Shown in pieces: positions 1-10,306 of a stretch of 64,000 nucleotides of DNA. Location: assembly GCF_954871325.1 (NCBI RefSeq), contig NC_088775.1, forward strand, positions 22,049,561 to 22,113,560, read 5' to 3'. This DNA is from Gordionus sp. m RMFG-2023 (lineage: Eukaryota; Nematomorpha; Gordioida; Chordodea; Parachordodidae). Each line of letters opens with the position of its first letter. Positions within the stretch are counted from its first letter, which is position 1. Under the pieces are notes generated by a model. The model saw nothing but the letters and a program-made list of their open reading frames with translations, was not told the DNA's origin and ran no database searches. The translations under genes and the position numbers were made by a program.

Positions 1-289
1 CCTACAAAATCTACTAACAACTCAAAATAAAGTTAGCCTTATATATATTTTTTTTATACTCTTTTATATTATAGAATACATCTATTTTAGCTTCTGATAA
101 TGTCCCCACTTAGGGAGTTGAACCTTATATTGACTCCTTTTCAGGTTCAATGCATTTATATTTTTTAATTATTCTTCTGTTTTTATTTTAGATAACAAAC
201 CCTTCTTTATTTCCTCCTTATAATTGTTTAAATAATGATATATCTACCATTAATAATCAACAAATAAAAAATAAATGTTCAGAAAACAC

Positions 290-680
290 AATAGTCTTGG
301 CAAGTCCCCAACTAGACAAATTTTATTTTTTGATGATAGCCTCCCAACTACTAGAGATATGCATATATTGACCCCTTTACAGGTTCAGTACAGTATTTTA
401 ATGTTCGTTTTATTTCAATAATAATGTATTATATTTATGCCTGATTTCCTAATTTATTTTAGGTTAACCCAAACTTAATCCCTCACTTAGCTACAAAACA
501 TGATATTTCTATTAAAGATAAGCAAAGAAAAAAATGGCGACTCAACAAACGCCTTACCCGTTCTAGAATTACAGGTATGCAGGATAATAAGGACCTACGC
601 CTGATATTAACTCCCTTGCAGATTTTTAATGTTTTATATATATCGGTTTATTTTATAATCACCCAGATACCGTCAACTGA
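290..680 (+). repeat. Helitron 5' non-coding module, copy 1
   Basis: This non-coding stretch upstream of the Rep region recurs at 7976-8330 and 8550-8960. Shared landmarks are a run reading caaacgccttacccgttcta (in this copy near 546-565), the preceding taaagataagcaaag, and a later block containing cacccag. Copy 1 differs by the 399-bp insertion at 690-1088, which the other two lack. No open reading frame is convincing here. It is probably the promoter or leader of the Helitron. Confidence 0.6.
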
Positions 681-689
681 TATTTTTAT

Positions 690-1088
690 GGTTAATGATG
701 CTTACTACCAAGTGAATGTATGGAAATATTCTAAATACCAACATAATTTGCTAAATACCGACCAAAATTTATTAAAATGTAATAAGACTTATTATTTAAT
801 ATTTTAATATGGAATCACGTGGTCGAGTCCGGCCTCCTATATATCATACCCCCAAGGATGAAACCACCATGTTAGAATAAGAAAAAAAACATAATTATTA
901 TCGGGATTCGAACCCGTGACCATGGGATGAGTAAGCGAAGCTCTAACCGACTAGGCCATAGATGCTTTCCAAAAATTACGATTTTTCAAATATATATTAT
1001 AAATATATTTGGTAGTGCCTATTCAAATGAAAATAAACAAAATTCAAATTTGATAGATGGTACCTTAAGGTACCAAGCATCATTAACC
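690..1088. mobile_element. 399-bp inverted-repeat element (Mutator-like MITE?) inside the Helitron
   Basis: The ends are inverted repeats: the left end reads ggttaatgatgctt and the right end is its reverse complement. The element is flanked by the exact 9-bp direct repeat tatttttat (681-689 and 1089-1097). The sister Helitron copies near 7976-8330 and 8550-8960 lack it and run straight through the site (gatatttctat..accactacc), which serves as an empty site. A 9-bp target duplication is typical of the Mutator superfamily; that assignment is inferred from duplication length alone. It carries a tRNA-like segment at 897-965 and no protein-coding capacity. Confidence 0.75.
897..965 (-). pseudogene. 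tRNA-derived pseudogene / SINE-head-like segment
   Basis: On the - strand there is a good A box (TGGCCTAGTCGG) and, about 35 nt later, a good B box (GGTTCGAATCC) in a GGG/CCC T-stem. The two ends do not pair as a 7-bp acceptor stem and no convincing anticodon loop forms, so it is not a working tRNA. It sits inside the inverted-repeat element 690-1088. It could still act as an internal RNA polymerase III promoter. Confidence 0.5.
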
Positions 1089-1098
1089 TATTTTTATA

Positions 1099-3385
1099 AC
1101 CACTACCACATTCCCTATGGCACCTCTACCATGTATATTTCGACATATATTTGATGACCACCACTCACCTATATTAGATATCGGAAATATGACAGAAATA
1201 TGCGCCTTCTGCAATGCTAAAATGTGGAATGGAGAAAAATTATCAAAAAGCTCATGTAGAAATATTCAGTTTTCTACATGTTGTTTGAATGGGAAGGTAT
1301 TTTTATCTAAAATTTTCCAATTACCACCAAATTATTACGTTTATTTACCGGGAATCATTGTTCATCATCCCACTTTTTAACAAACATAAGAGCTTATAAT
1401 TCCGCACTGTCATTCACTTCACTAGGAGTTAATATAAATAATAATTTATCCAATTCGCGATCAGGTAATTATACCTTTCAAATTAATGGACAGGTTCATC
1501 ATCGCATTCACTCCTACCAACATTAGGGGAAACTCCTAAATTTGCCCAATTATATATACATGATAGTATAAATGAGATAGAAAACAGACATAACCAGGTT
1601 CCGTTTTTAGATCGTTGTCTTTTAATGGAATTGCAGGATATTGTTCACACCTACAACCCCTTTGCTTCTCAATTTTTGAGAGTATCTTCTATGATCGCTA
1701 CTGGCGTTCCTAACATATCCTTAAACTTAAAATCTACTCCAAGTTTTGACGTACGTTATCGCAATAAACATACCTCATCTGAAATAGCAGTATTATTACC
1801 TGGTGATGGCAGTGATCATATAGCCCATAGAGATATTATCTTAAAAACTCTATCTGGTCCTTTAAGACGTATTAATGAGCTCCATTCCTCATACGATCCC
1901 TTGCAATATGTTCTTCTATTTCCCAGAGGCGATATTGGATACCACCCACCCATTCATTATAGAAACTCAACTAATAAATATGTTACCTGCAGAGAGTACT
2001 ATGCCTATCGCTTTATGGTCAGGCAGGATGAAGAGAATGTTATTTTAAGATCCAAACGTCTTTTTCACCAATTTATCGTCGACAGTTATGCCAAACAGGA
2101 AACGCTTCGATTAAATTTTATACGTAATAATCAATCCAAATTACGCGCCGAACTCTATCAAGGCATACATGATGCTATTTTAGAGGGAGATACTAATGCT
2201 GACAATCTTGGCAGAAGAATAATTTTGCCTTCTTCTTTTACCGGTGGCCCAAGGCATATGCATCAGCTTTATCAGGACGCAATGGCTATTGTACGCTGCT
2301 TTGGTAAGCCATCATTATTCATTACTTTCACCTGCAACCCTAAATGGATTGAAATAATGCTTGAATTATTTACTCATCAGACCCCAAACGACCGCCCAGA
2401 TTGAGTTTGTCGCGTTTTTCGTCAAAAATTAAAATGTCTAAAAAAGGATTTGCTCTATTATCATGTTCTTGGCAAAGTAATCGCTTATATAGATGTCATA
2501 GAATTCCAGAAAAGAGGTTTGCCTTATTGTCATATGTGCCTTATACTAGATAAATCTCATAGGCTACCAACGGCTGATGCTTATGATGATGTAGTTTGTT
2601 CTGAAATTCCTAACAAAATAACTGAGCCTAAGCTGTTTCAAATTATTAGCAATTTTAATACACATGGGCCATGTGGTATAACATTTCCTAATAGTCCCTG
2701 CATGATTGATGGAAAATGCTCAAAAAAATATCCTAAATCATTTGTGGATACCTCTTCTATTGATAAGTATGGTTATCCTTTATATAGGCGACGAAATGAT
2801 GGCATTACCTTCCAAAAAAAATTAAACGGATTTATATTTAACAACCGTTGGATTATTCCTTATAATAAACATTTATCAAAAAAATATAATGCACATATAA
2901 ATGTAGAAATTTGTTCATCTGTCCAGTCCATAAAATACCTTTATAAGTATTGTTACAAAGGCCATGACAGAACTACTGCTTCCGTTTCCATTAATAATGT
3001 TGATGAAACTACCCAGTTCATTGATGCTCGATATATATCCGCCATAGAATCGCTATGGCGTACTTTGGATTTTGAAATGCAGGATCATTCTCCTGCAGTC
3101 TATCGTTTAGACCTTCATCTACCCAATCAACATATAATCCTTTTCAATCAAATACTGATATAAATAATATCTTAACTAAAAATCCTGGTACAAAATTAAC
3201 CGAATGGTTTAAAATTAATCAACTTGACACAGATGCCAGACATTATATTTATGCAGATTTTGTAAGATATTATGTGTGGAAACCTCTATCTAAACAGTGG
3301 TTAAAACGAAAAAGGGGTGGTAATAAAGTTATAGGCCGTATACGCACAGTTTCTCCTAAAGAGGGTGAGGTTTTTTATTTAAGAC
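1099..3385 (+). pseudogene. Helitron Rep/helicase protein, N-terminal (Rep) half
   Basis: Translation in shifting frames gives the usual Helitron order. A cysteine-rich N-terminus (CAFCNAKMW near 1200) comes first, then the IRAYNSAL-type block near 1385-1420. The Helitron-like N domain runs through YVTCREYYAYRF (about 1978) and SFTGGPRHMHQLYQDAMAI. The Rep motifs follow: FTCNPKW at about 2330, RGLPYCHM at about 2515, and the two-tyrosine block YLYKYCYKG at about 2940. The nuclease histidine motif normally reads GLPHxH; here the first histidine is replaced by tyrosine. Frame breaks occur near 1090-1380, 1380-1625, 2400-2450 and 3160. Rep nicks and joins single strands in rolling-circle transposition. 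The frame is cut at 3385 by an LTR element and resumes after its duplicated target at 5718. Confidence 0.85.
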
Positions 3386-3608
3386 TAAAAGTTTAATGGA
3401 AGGCAACAAATAAGTTTTTAAATATTTTATCACATAATACTTTATTACTAAATTTTATATTTTTTAACATGTATTTATATCAATTCACAATCAATTAACC
3501 TAAAAATGTTAATGCTAAAAATGGTTAATTTAATAATAATAACCAATTAATGTATGAATGTATATAAAAAACAAATTTAATGATTCTAAATATTGTCCAT
3601 CTCTAACA
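3386..3608 (-). repeat. LTR (3' copy on the - strand) of the small retroelement
   Basis: About 223 bp, nearly identical to 5494-5717 with only a handful of differences. It abuts the aagac target duplication on its left. Confidence 0.85.
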
Positions 3609-4532
3609 TTCCACCCTCCAAAGAAATCCAGCCTAGGTCTCTTTGAGTGCCGAAAAATCGTCCCGATGTTCTTGATTTTTTACTATTATTATCGTTTCAT
3701 ATGTCACTCTGCTTTTATCTTTTAGCGTTGTCTTGCTTTTGTCACGTTTTATCGTTGGCTTGTTTTCACCTCGTTGGTTTGTTATTAACGTTTCGTCTCT
3801 TTGCTTATTTATTTTTGTTCACCTTCCATTATTATCATTTTTTTTTATTATTATTTTTCAAATCATTATCATTATTATTAGTTAATCAAGAATAATTAGG
3901 AATCATAAGAATAGATCCAATTGAATATAAGAATCGATCCAATTGAATATAATCATCATTTAGAAAATAATATTGAATTTGTAAGAATGTATAAAGAATC
4001 GCGTTTTAATGTTTTTTTTTTATTTGTGTCGCGTTTTATACAATTTTTTATATTATTTATTTTGCGTTTTATATCGTTTTTTTTTATTTATAATGTTTTA
4101 TATCATTTTTTATTTATTTATATATTTTTTGTTTATTTTTATTTTACATTAAGTTTTATATAGTTTTTTTTATATTTATTTATTTTTTTTGTTTATTTTT
4201 ATATGTCAAAAAATAATTTTCCATTGATAAAGTCAAAATTAAAGATTTAAATGAGAGATATTATTAATCATATCTTTTTTTATAACTTCTCCCTCCTTAA
4301 AACTTTAAGAGATTTTTAAATTTAAATCCTTTCATCTTAAGTATAAATAAGATTTCAGTTCCTACAATTACTTTTTTTACTATAAATCGTGGATTCTATT
4401 TTATTTAAAGTTTTCCATATAGAGATTTCATCTATTTCATTTGTGTTACTTGTTATATTTGTATCATCAGAGTTTTCTTTATTTAAAATTTCATAGTTAT
4501 TAAAGTCATTATACTGAAAATTTTCATTAGTT

Positions 4533-4874
4533 GACATTTCATTGTCTTTATAATCATCACAATAATTATTTTCACATTTTGAATTTATTATAAGAGTTTC
4601 CTTAATATTAATGTTTTCTCTAATATTAGTATCATCGACTTTTATAGACATTTCATTGTCTTTATAATCATCACAATAATTATTTTCACATTTTGAATTT
4701 ATTATAAGAGTTTCTTTAATTTTAATGTTTTCTCTAATATTAGTATCATCGACTTTTATAGACATTTCATTGTCTTTATAATCATCACAATAATTATTTT
4801 CACATTTTGAATTTATTATAAGAGTTTCTTTAATTTTAATGTTTTCTCTAATATTGTATCATCAACTTTTATAT
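4533..4874 (-). repeat. Three tandem copies of a 114-bp unit
   Basis: The block beginning gacatttcattgtc starts at 4533, 4647 and 4761, giving a period of 114 bp. As 114 is a multiple of three, the unit can be read as a repeated 38-residue segment (starting SIKVDDTNIREN) on the - strand. The copies are almost identical. The array lies inside the small LTR element and is probably part of its gag-like region. Confidence 0.85.
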
Positions 4875-5493
4875 TTGCTCTTACTTTATAGTTACATAAT
4901 AATTTCAATATTGTAATAGCTTCCTCAAAAGTTGAATCTCTGTCTCTTGGTTCAAATGCCTTCATCTTTACATATAGATGATCAGGCAGTTTATAAATTA
5001 ATATTCTGCTGCTATTTCTAACTTCATTAATTAAAAAAAAATTTCTACTTCGTCAATATAATTACTTATATTGTCTTCACTTCAAATAGGATAATTCATA
5101 TTAATTAAATTTTAATTTATTTCAAAAAAAAATTTTAAGTTCATCAAACATGTACTTTATTTTATAATTATTTTTATTTGTGCTTATAATTATATCATCT
5201 TTTTTTCTTTTTTATTTCAAATGGTTTCATTGCTAATTTTATTTTAAATGGTTTCATTGCTAATTTGTAATTTCTTACATGATATCCAATAGAATTTATA
5301 ATCTTTCAGAATTCTTTGATATTTAACTTGATATTTATTTCATTTAGAGTAATCCAATGTCCATTTCCACCATTCCAGTGTCCATTGATACTTTTTCCGC
5401 TGCAGTTGATTGATCCATTTGATCTAATTTATATTTTATTTTTTGAAAATAAATTAATTTAATTTAAAATCGTAGATCCCTCCGCTGCCACCA

Positions 5494-5717
5494 TAAAAGT
5501 TTAATGGAAGGCAACAAATAAGTTTTTAAATATTTTATCACATAATACTTTATTACTAAATTTTATATTTTTCTAACATGTATTTATATCAATTCACAAT
5601 CAATTAACCTAAAAATATTAATGCTAAAAATGGTTAATTTAATAATAATAACAAATTAATGTATGAATGTATATAAAAAACAAATTTAATGATTCTAAAT
5701 ATTGTCCATCTCTAACA
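5494..5717 (-). repeat. LTR (5' copy on the - strand) of the small retroelement
   Basis: Direct repeat of 3386-3608. It ends in ctctaaca on the + strand and is followed immediately by the aagac duplication at 5718-5722. Confidence 0.85.
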
Positions 5718-7563
5718 AAGACTATTACTTAATTATGTTACTGGGACTACACGCTTTGAAGATCTATGCTCTTTTAATGGAATTATCAGTAACACTTTTA
5801 AAGATGCATGTATTCGACGTGGTCTGTTATCAGATGATGCGGAATGGAACCATTGTTTAGAGAAAGGTCTTTCATTTAAGATGCCATATCAATTGCGCCA
5901 GTTATTTTCTGTTATTTTATTACATTGTGAGCCGAGAAATCCTCTAGGTCTATGGAATTCTTTTAAATTTTATCTATGTAAAGATTTTTCCAAGAAAATA
6001 TCACCAGAGCCGGATAACCTTATCACCGAAAATCTCGCGCTATGCCACATCAATCAAATTTTGATTTAAAATGGTAAATCTCTTAAGGATTTTTTGGGAA
6101 TGCCTATCCCTTTATTATCCACCCAATCTCCATCTGCTACAGCTAATATTAGGTGTCACCTTATTCGGGAGGAAATTTCCTACGATACTGATGATATGTA
6201 TAAAAAATATTTGGCTAACTACAATTAATTTAATCGGGATCAAAATATTATCTATGCCAAAATTATGTCCTTGCGCTCCACTCCACTCCATCCCATAATT
6301 TATTTTTTATAGATGGTCCTGGTGGTACTGGAAAATCATTTCTATTAAATACAATATTATTTAACTTGAGAGCTCAAGGTAAAATTGCTATAGCTGTTGC
6401 ATCTTCTGGCATAGCTTCAACTCTTCTTCATAATGGCCGTACTGCACATTCACGTTTCAACATCCCCTTAAGTATTCCTAAAAGTTCCTCATGTAATATT
6501 CCTTACCAAAGCCAAAATAGCTGAATTGATAAGACAATCGGTAATTATAATATGGGACGAAATATCAATGACTCATAAACATATATTCGAGGCCGTGGAT
6601 AGGTCATTTCAGGATATAATGAAATTAGACAAACCGTTTGGTGGTAAAATTATTATTTTTGGCGGAGATTTTAGACAGATTTTACCTGTTATTAAACGTG
6701 GTGGAAGATGCGACATTACTCAACCTTAAAACGATCCTATTTATGGTCACATGTAGTGCCATTAAGGTTATGTATTAATATGAGACTTCTACAATTTCAG
6801 GAAGCAAATGATTATCTTATTAATAATAAATACTCAAAATTTCTTTTAAGAGTTGGTGAAGGCTGTGAAACATTCGATGGCTCCAGGGATAAAATAAAAA
6901 TTCCTCAAGATTGTTGTATAGCTTCCAATGATATCGAGGATCTTATTGCTTTTGTTTACGATATAGACAAAGACAATTCATCATTTAACCGAACATCATT
7001 TGCTCAAAATGCAATCCTGACCCCTAAAAACGTAGATGTCGATTCTATAAATATTAAATTGATTAACAAAATTCCGGGAGATTTAATTACATACATAAGT
7101 GCTGATAAAACGATAACCGAGGATGAAGCGACGTTTTATCCCACTGAATTTTTAAACTCTTTAAGTATATCAGGATTACCACCTCACAAACTTTTACTCA
7201 AAGTCGGGGTACCTATAATATTAATGCATAACTTAAATTCTGCTTCTGGTTTGAATAATGGGACTAAATTGATTATAACTTCTTTGCTACCAAATATAAT
7301 TGAGGCGGAATTTGTTTCTGGTAGTTTTCTCAGTACTAAAGTTCTCATTCCTATAATAAATTTAATTCCTACAGATTCTGGCTTGCCATTTTCCTTTAAG
7401 CGCCGCCAATTTCCCGTGAGACCTGCTGACAATTAATAAAGCTCAGGGACAAACGTTGAACAAAGTTGGCATCTATTTACCTCATCCTGTTTTTTCACAT
7501 GGACAGCTATATGTGGCTATATCTCGAGTTTGTTCTCCACATAAATTAAATTATAACCAATGA
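5718..7563 (+). pseudogene. Helitron Rep/helicase protein, C-terminal PIF1-like helicase half
   Basis: After the LTR element the frame resumes with a pre-helicase block (LLSDDAEWNHCL near 5830; LRQLFSVILLHCEP near 5890). The SF1B helicase motifs follow in order: Walker A DGPGGTGKS at about 6314, Walker B WDEISM at about 6553, GGDFRQILPV at about 6660, [11 protein letters not shown] at about 7440, and QLYVAISRV at about 7503. Helicase unwinding drives strand displacement during rolling-circle transposition. The coding run is interrupted by frameshifts near 6060, 6300, 6520, 6715 and 7430, so no working protein is expected. Family identity is certain from the motif set. Confidence 0.88.
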
Positions 7564-7975
7564 TAAAACAAAGACTACTACCAATGTGGTATATCATGAG
7601 GTTATATCCGATTAATCCCGGTTTATACGAATAAGAATGAACATTACTTAGTATGATATTATTTTATAATTTAAACAATTTTATATTATTTAAGCATCCT
7701 TTTGTCAGGCCGCTCAATATGCCCTTTTATCTCTGATGAATATTTTGTCTAATTGAAAATTATATCAAAGTACATTTTTAAAATTTAACTAAATGAATAT
7801 AACAATTTTTAAGGATCCTACTTTTTTAAAAGCTTACCATTTTGTCGGATCCACCATTGCTCTATTATCCCTGCTGATTATTTTGTATAACGCACAAAAA
7901 ATATACATAGCACATTATTTTTATTATAAATAATATTATATATTATTTTATATCTATTCCAAAAAATCTTCATTT
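7564..7975 (+). other. Non-coding stretch downstream of the Helitron helicase
   Basis: AT-rich and without a convincing gene. Two imperfect copies of a roughly 50-bp block (near 7705-7752 and 7843-7895, each with tgctgatta-like cores and a preceding gtc-gg) suggest a local duplication. Confidence 0.4.
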
Positions 7976-8330
7976 TATTTCAATAATAATGTTTATTTAT
8001 ATTTTTGCCTGATTTCTTTATTTGTCTAGGCTAACCCAACCTTATTCCCTCACATTGCTACAAAACATGATTATTCTATTATTAAAGATAAGCAAAGAAA
8101 ATAATGACGAATAAACAAACGCCTTACCCGTTCTAGAGTTACTGGTAGACAAAATAATAAATAACTACGCTTGAAATGAACTCATCTGGAGGTTTTTTTT
8201 TATCTTATGTTTTATATCTATGTTTATTTTATTTTCACCCAGTTCTCCAAATGATATTTCTATCACCACTATCACAATCCCTATGCCACCTCCACCTATT
8301 TTTTAACAAAAATAAACATTTTTATTTATC
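7976..8330 (+). repeat. Helitron 5' module, copy 2
   Basis: Matches 400-690 joined directly to about 1098-1130, and also copy 3. It holds the taaagataagcaaag and cgccttacccgttcta landmarks followed by the cacccag and ccactatcacaatcc blocks. It lacks the 690-1088 insertion. It breaks off before the Rep coding region. Confidence 0.65.
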
Positions 8331-8549
8331 ACTAAATTTTATTATCTCATTCTTTTCTTTCTATCTCTATTATCTATTAACCACTATATCTCAAAACCTT
8401 ATCACCTTTAATTTATATAATATAATATAATAATTTATACCTTCTTTTTCCCCCCTTTTTTAATCTAATTTTTTAATTACCTTACAATTAATTAACCTTT
8501 ATCTTAATAACATTACATTTATCATGTTATTTTTTAACTTTTATAATAT

Positions 8550-9480
8550 CATAATAGACTTGATAAGTCCCCCAAAAATTTTATTTGATGATAGCCCTCC
8601 AACTTATTAGAAATATGCATCTAATATTGACCCTTCTACCGGTTTTACATTATTTTAATGTTTGTTTAATTTCAACAATAGTATATTTATATTTTTGCCT
8701 GATTCCTTTATTTGTCTAGGCTAACCCTAATCCCTCACATTGCTACCAAACATGATGAATCTATTATTAAAGATAAGCAAAGGAAAAAATGGCGATTCAA
8801 CAAACGCCTTACCCGTTCTAGAGTTACTGGTGGCCAAGATAATAAGGCACTGTGAACTCCTCTGGAGGTTTATTTTGTTTTTTATCTAATGTTTTATATC
8901 TATATGTTTATTTTATACACCCAGTTGCCTCCAAATGATATTTCTATCACCACTACCACAATCCCTATGCCACCTCTGCCTAATTTTTAACAAATATAAG
9001 CATTTAATTCCACTATCATTCACCTCATTAGGAGTTATTATAAATAATACTTTATCCGATTCCCTGAGGAACTTTCATGAATATTTAGAGAGATGTTCAA
9101 ACGTGAATGTGTAGTGCAGCCAATTTCATTAAAATTATTAATGGGAAACTATGCGGTAGTTTTGTCATGGCCTTTATAACAATACTTACGACCGTTTTAT
9201 GGTTGAGTTGACAATGTCGTTCATGATTCTATTTTAGAGGGGTATACCAAAATTGACACTTTGGCAGAAATATCCTTTCGCGTTCTTCTCCTCAGCTTTA
9301 TCAGGATGCAATGGGTGTTGTACACTGCTTTGGTAATCCGTCATTATTCATTACTTTCACCTATAACCCTAAATGGGATGATATTATACATTAATTTTTT
9401 CTTCTGCAGACGACTGCCCAGATTTATTTTGTCGCTTTTTCCATCAAAAATTAAAATGTCATAAAGGATTTGCTCTTATT
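8550..9480 (+). repeat. Helitron 5' module, copy 3, with internally deleted Rep remnant
   Basis: The first half repeats the 5' module seen at 290-680 and 7976-8330. It then runs into a decayed copy of the Rep N-terminus. The piece near 8985-9060 matches 1370-1460, and the piece near 9215-9400 matches 2170-2370, including the ctttggtaa..ccatcattattcattactttcacct-type segment. The region between has been lost. This is an internally deleted Helitron copy. Confidence 0.7.
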
Positions 9481-10278
9481 TTTACCAGACACACAGAGTA
9501 ATAATTAATCCTCAGCATTTTTTAAAAAAAATACCTAAATTTATATGGCAAGAAAAACAAATTTCTTAAAAAATATATAAATAAATTGCATATAAGTTTC
9601 ATAAGTATTGAATGGCATTTTTGTAATTTAAATAGATAGCATTTTTTTGTACTTAACAAAAGATATAGATAGCCCTTATCAAATTTTTTGATAAAAGGAG
9701 TTAACCCGATTAATTGGTAAATCCGAGATTTCCCCTTCATGTGTTGATAAATTATTTAGAAATTTAACTATCTCCGGGTTTGGGAAATAGTTTTGAAACT
9801 TAATATGTGATGGACTGGGCTTGAAAAATATTCCTCAAGATTAATTTTTGCTTGCACCTAACTTGGGAATATCTTATACAAATTATTATGGGCCGGGCTA
9901 GGAAAAAATTTTCAAAATTATTATGAGTTAAGCTAGATTTGAGAAATTTTTTTATAAATTATAAGGTCTTGAACGCGTGGAAATTTTTTTCAAATATTAT
10001 GAGCTTGGACCTGGCTTGAAATTTTTTAATGTTAAATGTTAGTCTTATGTAACCAGTAATATATTTACAAAGAATTTTGGTATTGGGTACAAGCTCATTT
10101 AAATATATTTTGACTCAAATAATAGTTTCCACTCTTAGTCCTAATGGGTTGGACTCAATGACATTGCTTGGACTTGACCTAAATGGGGAGGGGGGGATTT
10201 AAAAATTATATAAATTGGATATGATTTTTAAATAAAAGGTAACATCTTTCTTAAAAAAACGAATAAAATTCTCATTCT
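9481..10278 (+). repeat. Helitron-family 3' tail
   Basis: AT-rich non-coding DNA with short GC blocks such as tgggccgggct. The part from about 9890 on matches, in reverse orientation, 32960-33060 and 34690-35100, where the same blocks (cactcttagtc, aatgggttgg, aaattggatat) recur. The shared tail supports a Helitron family with several copies in this window. Confidence 0.55.
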
Positions 10279-10306
10279 CCGTCACTTTTGACGGGCTATC
10301 TACTAG
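10279..10306 (+). other. Helitron 3' terminus (hairpin + CTAG)
   Basis: CCGTCA and TGACGG form a 6-bp hairpin with a 4-nt loop (10279-10294). Eight bases of gctatcta and then CTAG (10303-10306) follow, with a T next as expected for insertion between A and T. The same structure occurs on the - strand at 32925-32947. Confidence 0.8.

Larger units (their letters stand above)
3386..5717 (-). mobile_element. Small non-autonomous LTR retroelement inserted in the Helitron (fossil)
   Basis: Two nearly identical direct repeats of about 223 bp bound a 1.9-kb interior, and the whole is flanked by the 5-bp duplication aagac (3381-3385 and 5718-5722). On the - strand the LTR starts with TGTTAGAG. A purine run (ggagggtggaa) lies just before the 3' LTR, and TGGTGGCAG, a plausible primer-binding site, follows the 5' LTR. 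The interior shows a gag-like segment (about 4850-5470) and an array of 114-bp repeats. No protease, reverse transcriptase or integrase is visible, so it is non-autonomous and broken. LTR identity of about 98% points to a fairly recent insertion. Confidence 0.85.
1..10306 (+). mobile_element. Helitron (rolling-circle DNA transposon), left end outside window
   Basis: The stretch carries, in order on the + strand, a Helitron-type N-terminal region, a Rep nuclease domain, and a PIF1-like helicase with recognisable motifs. It ends at 10306 in a short hairpin followed by CTAG, the usual Helitron 3' terminus. The 5' TC end is not seen and probably lies left of the window. The coding part is broken by several frameshifts and stops and by two inserted elements (690-1088 and 3386-5717). 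Partial second and third copies of its 5' part lie at 7976-8330 and 8550-9480, so this may be two or three overlapping copies rather than one. The family call is firm; the exact outer limits are inferred. Confidence 0.8.

Noticed and set aside
897-965. Functional tRNA gene
   Set aside because: A and B boxes are good, but no acceptor stem pairs and the anticodon arm does not form.
3647-4163. Two short open frames rich in Phe/Leu/Tyr
   Set aside because: They translate T-rich DNA inside the LTR element, with no start context or similarity.
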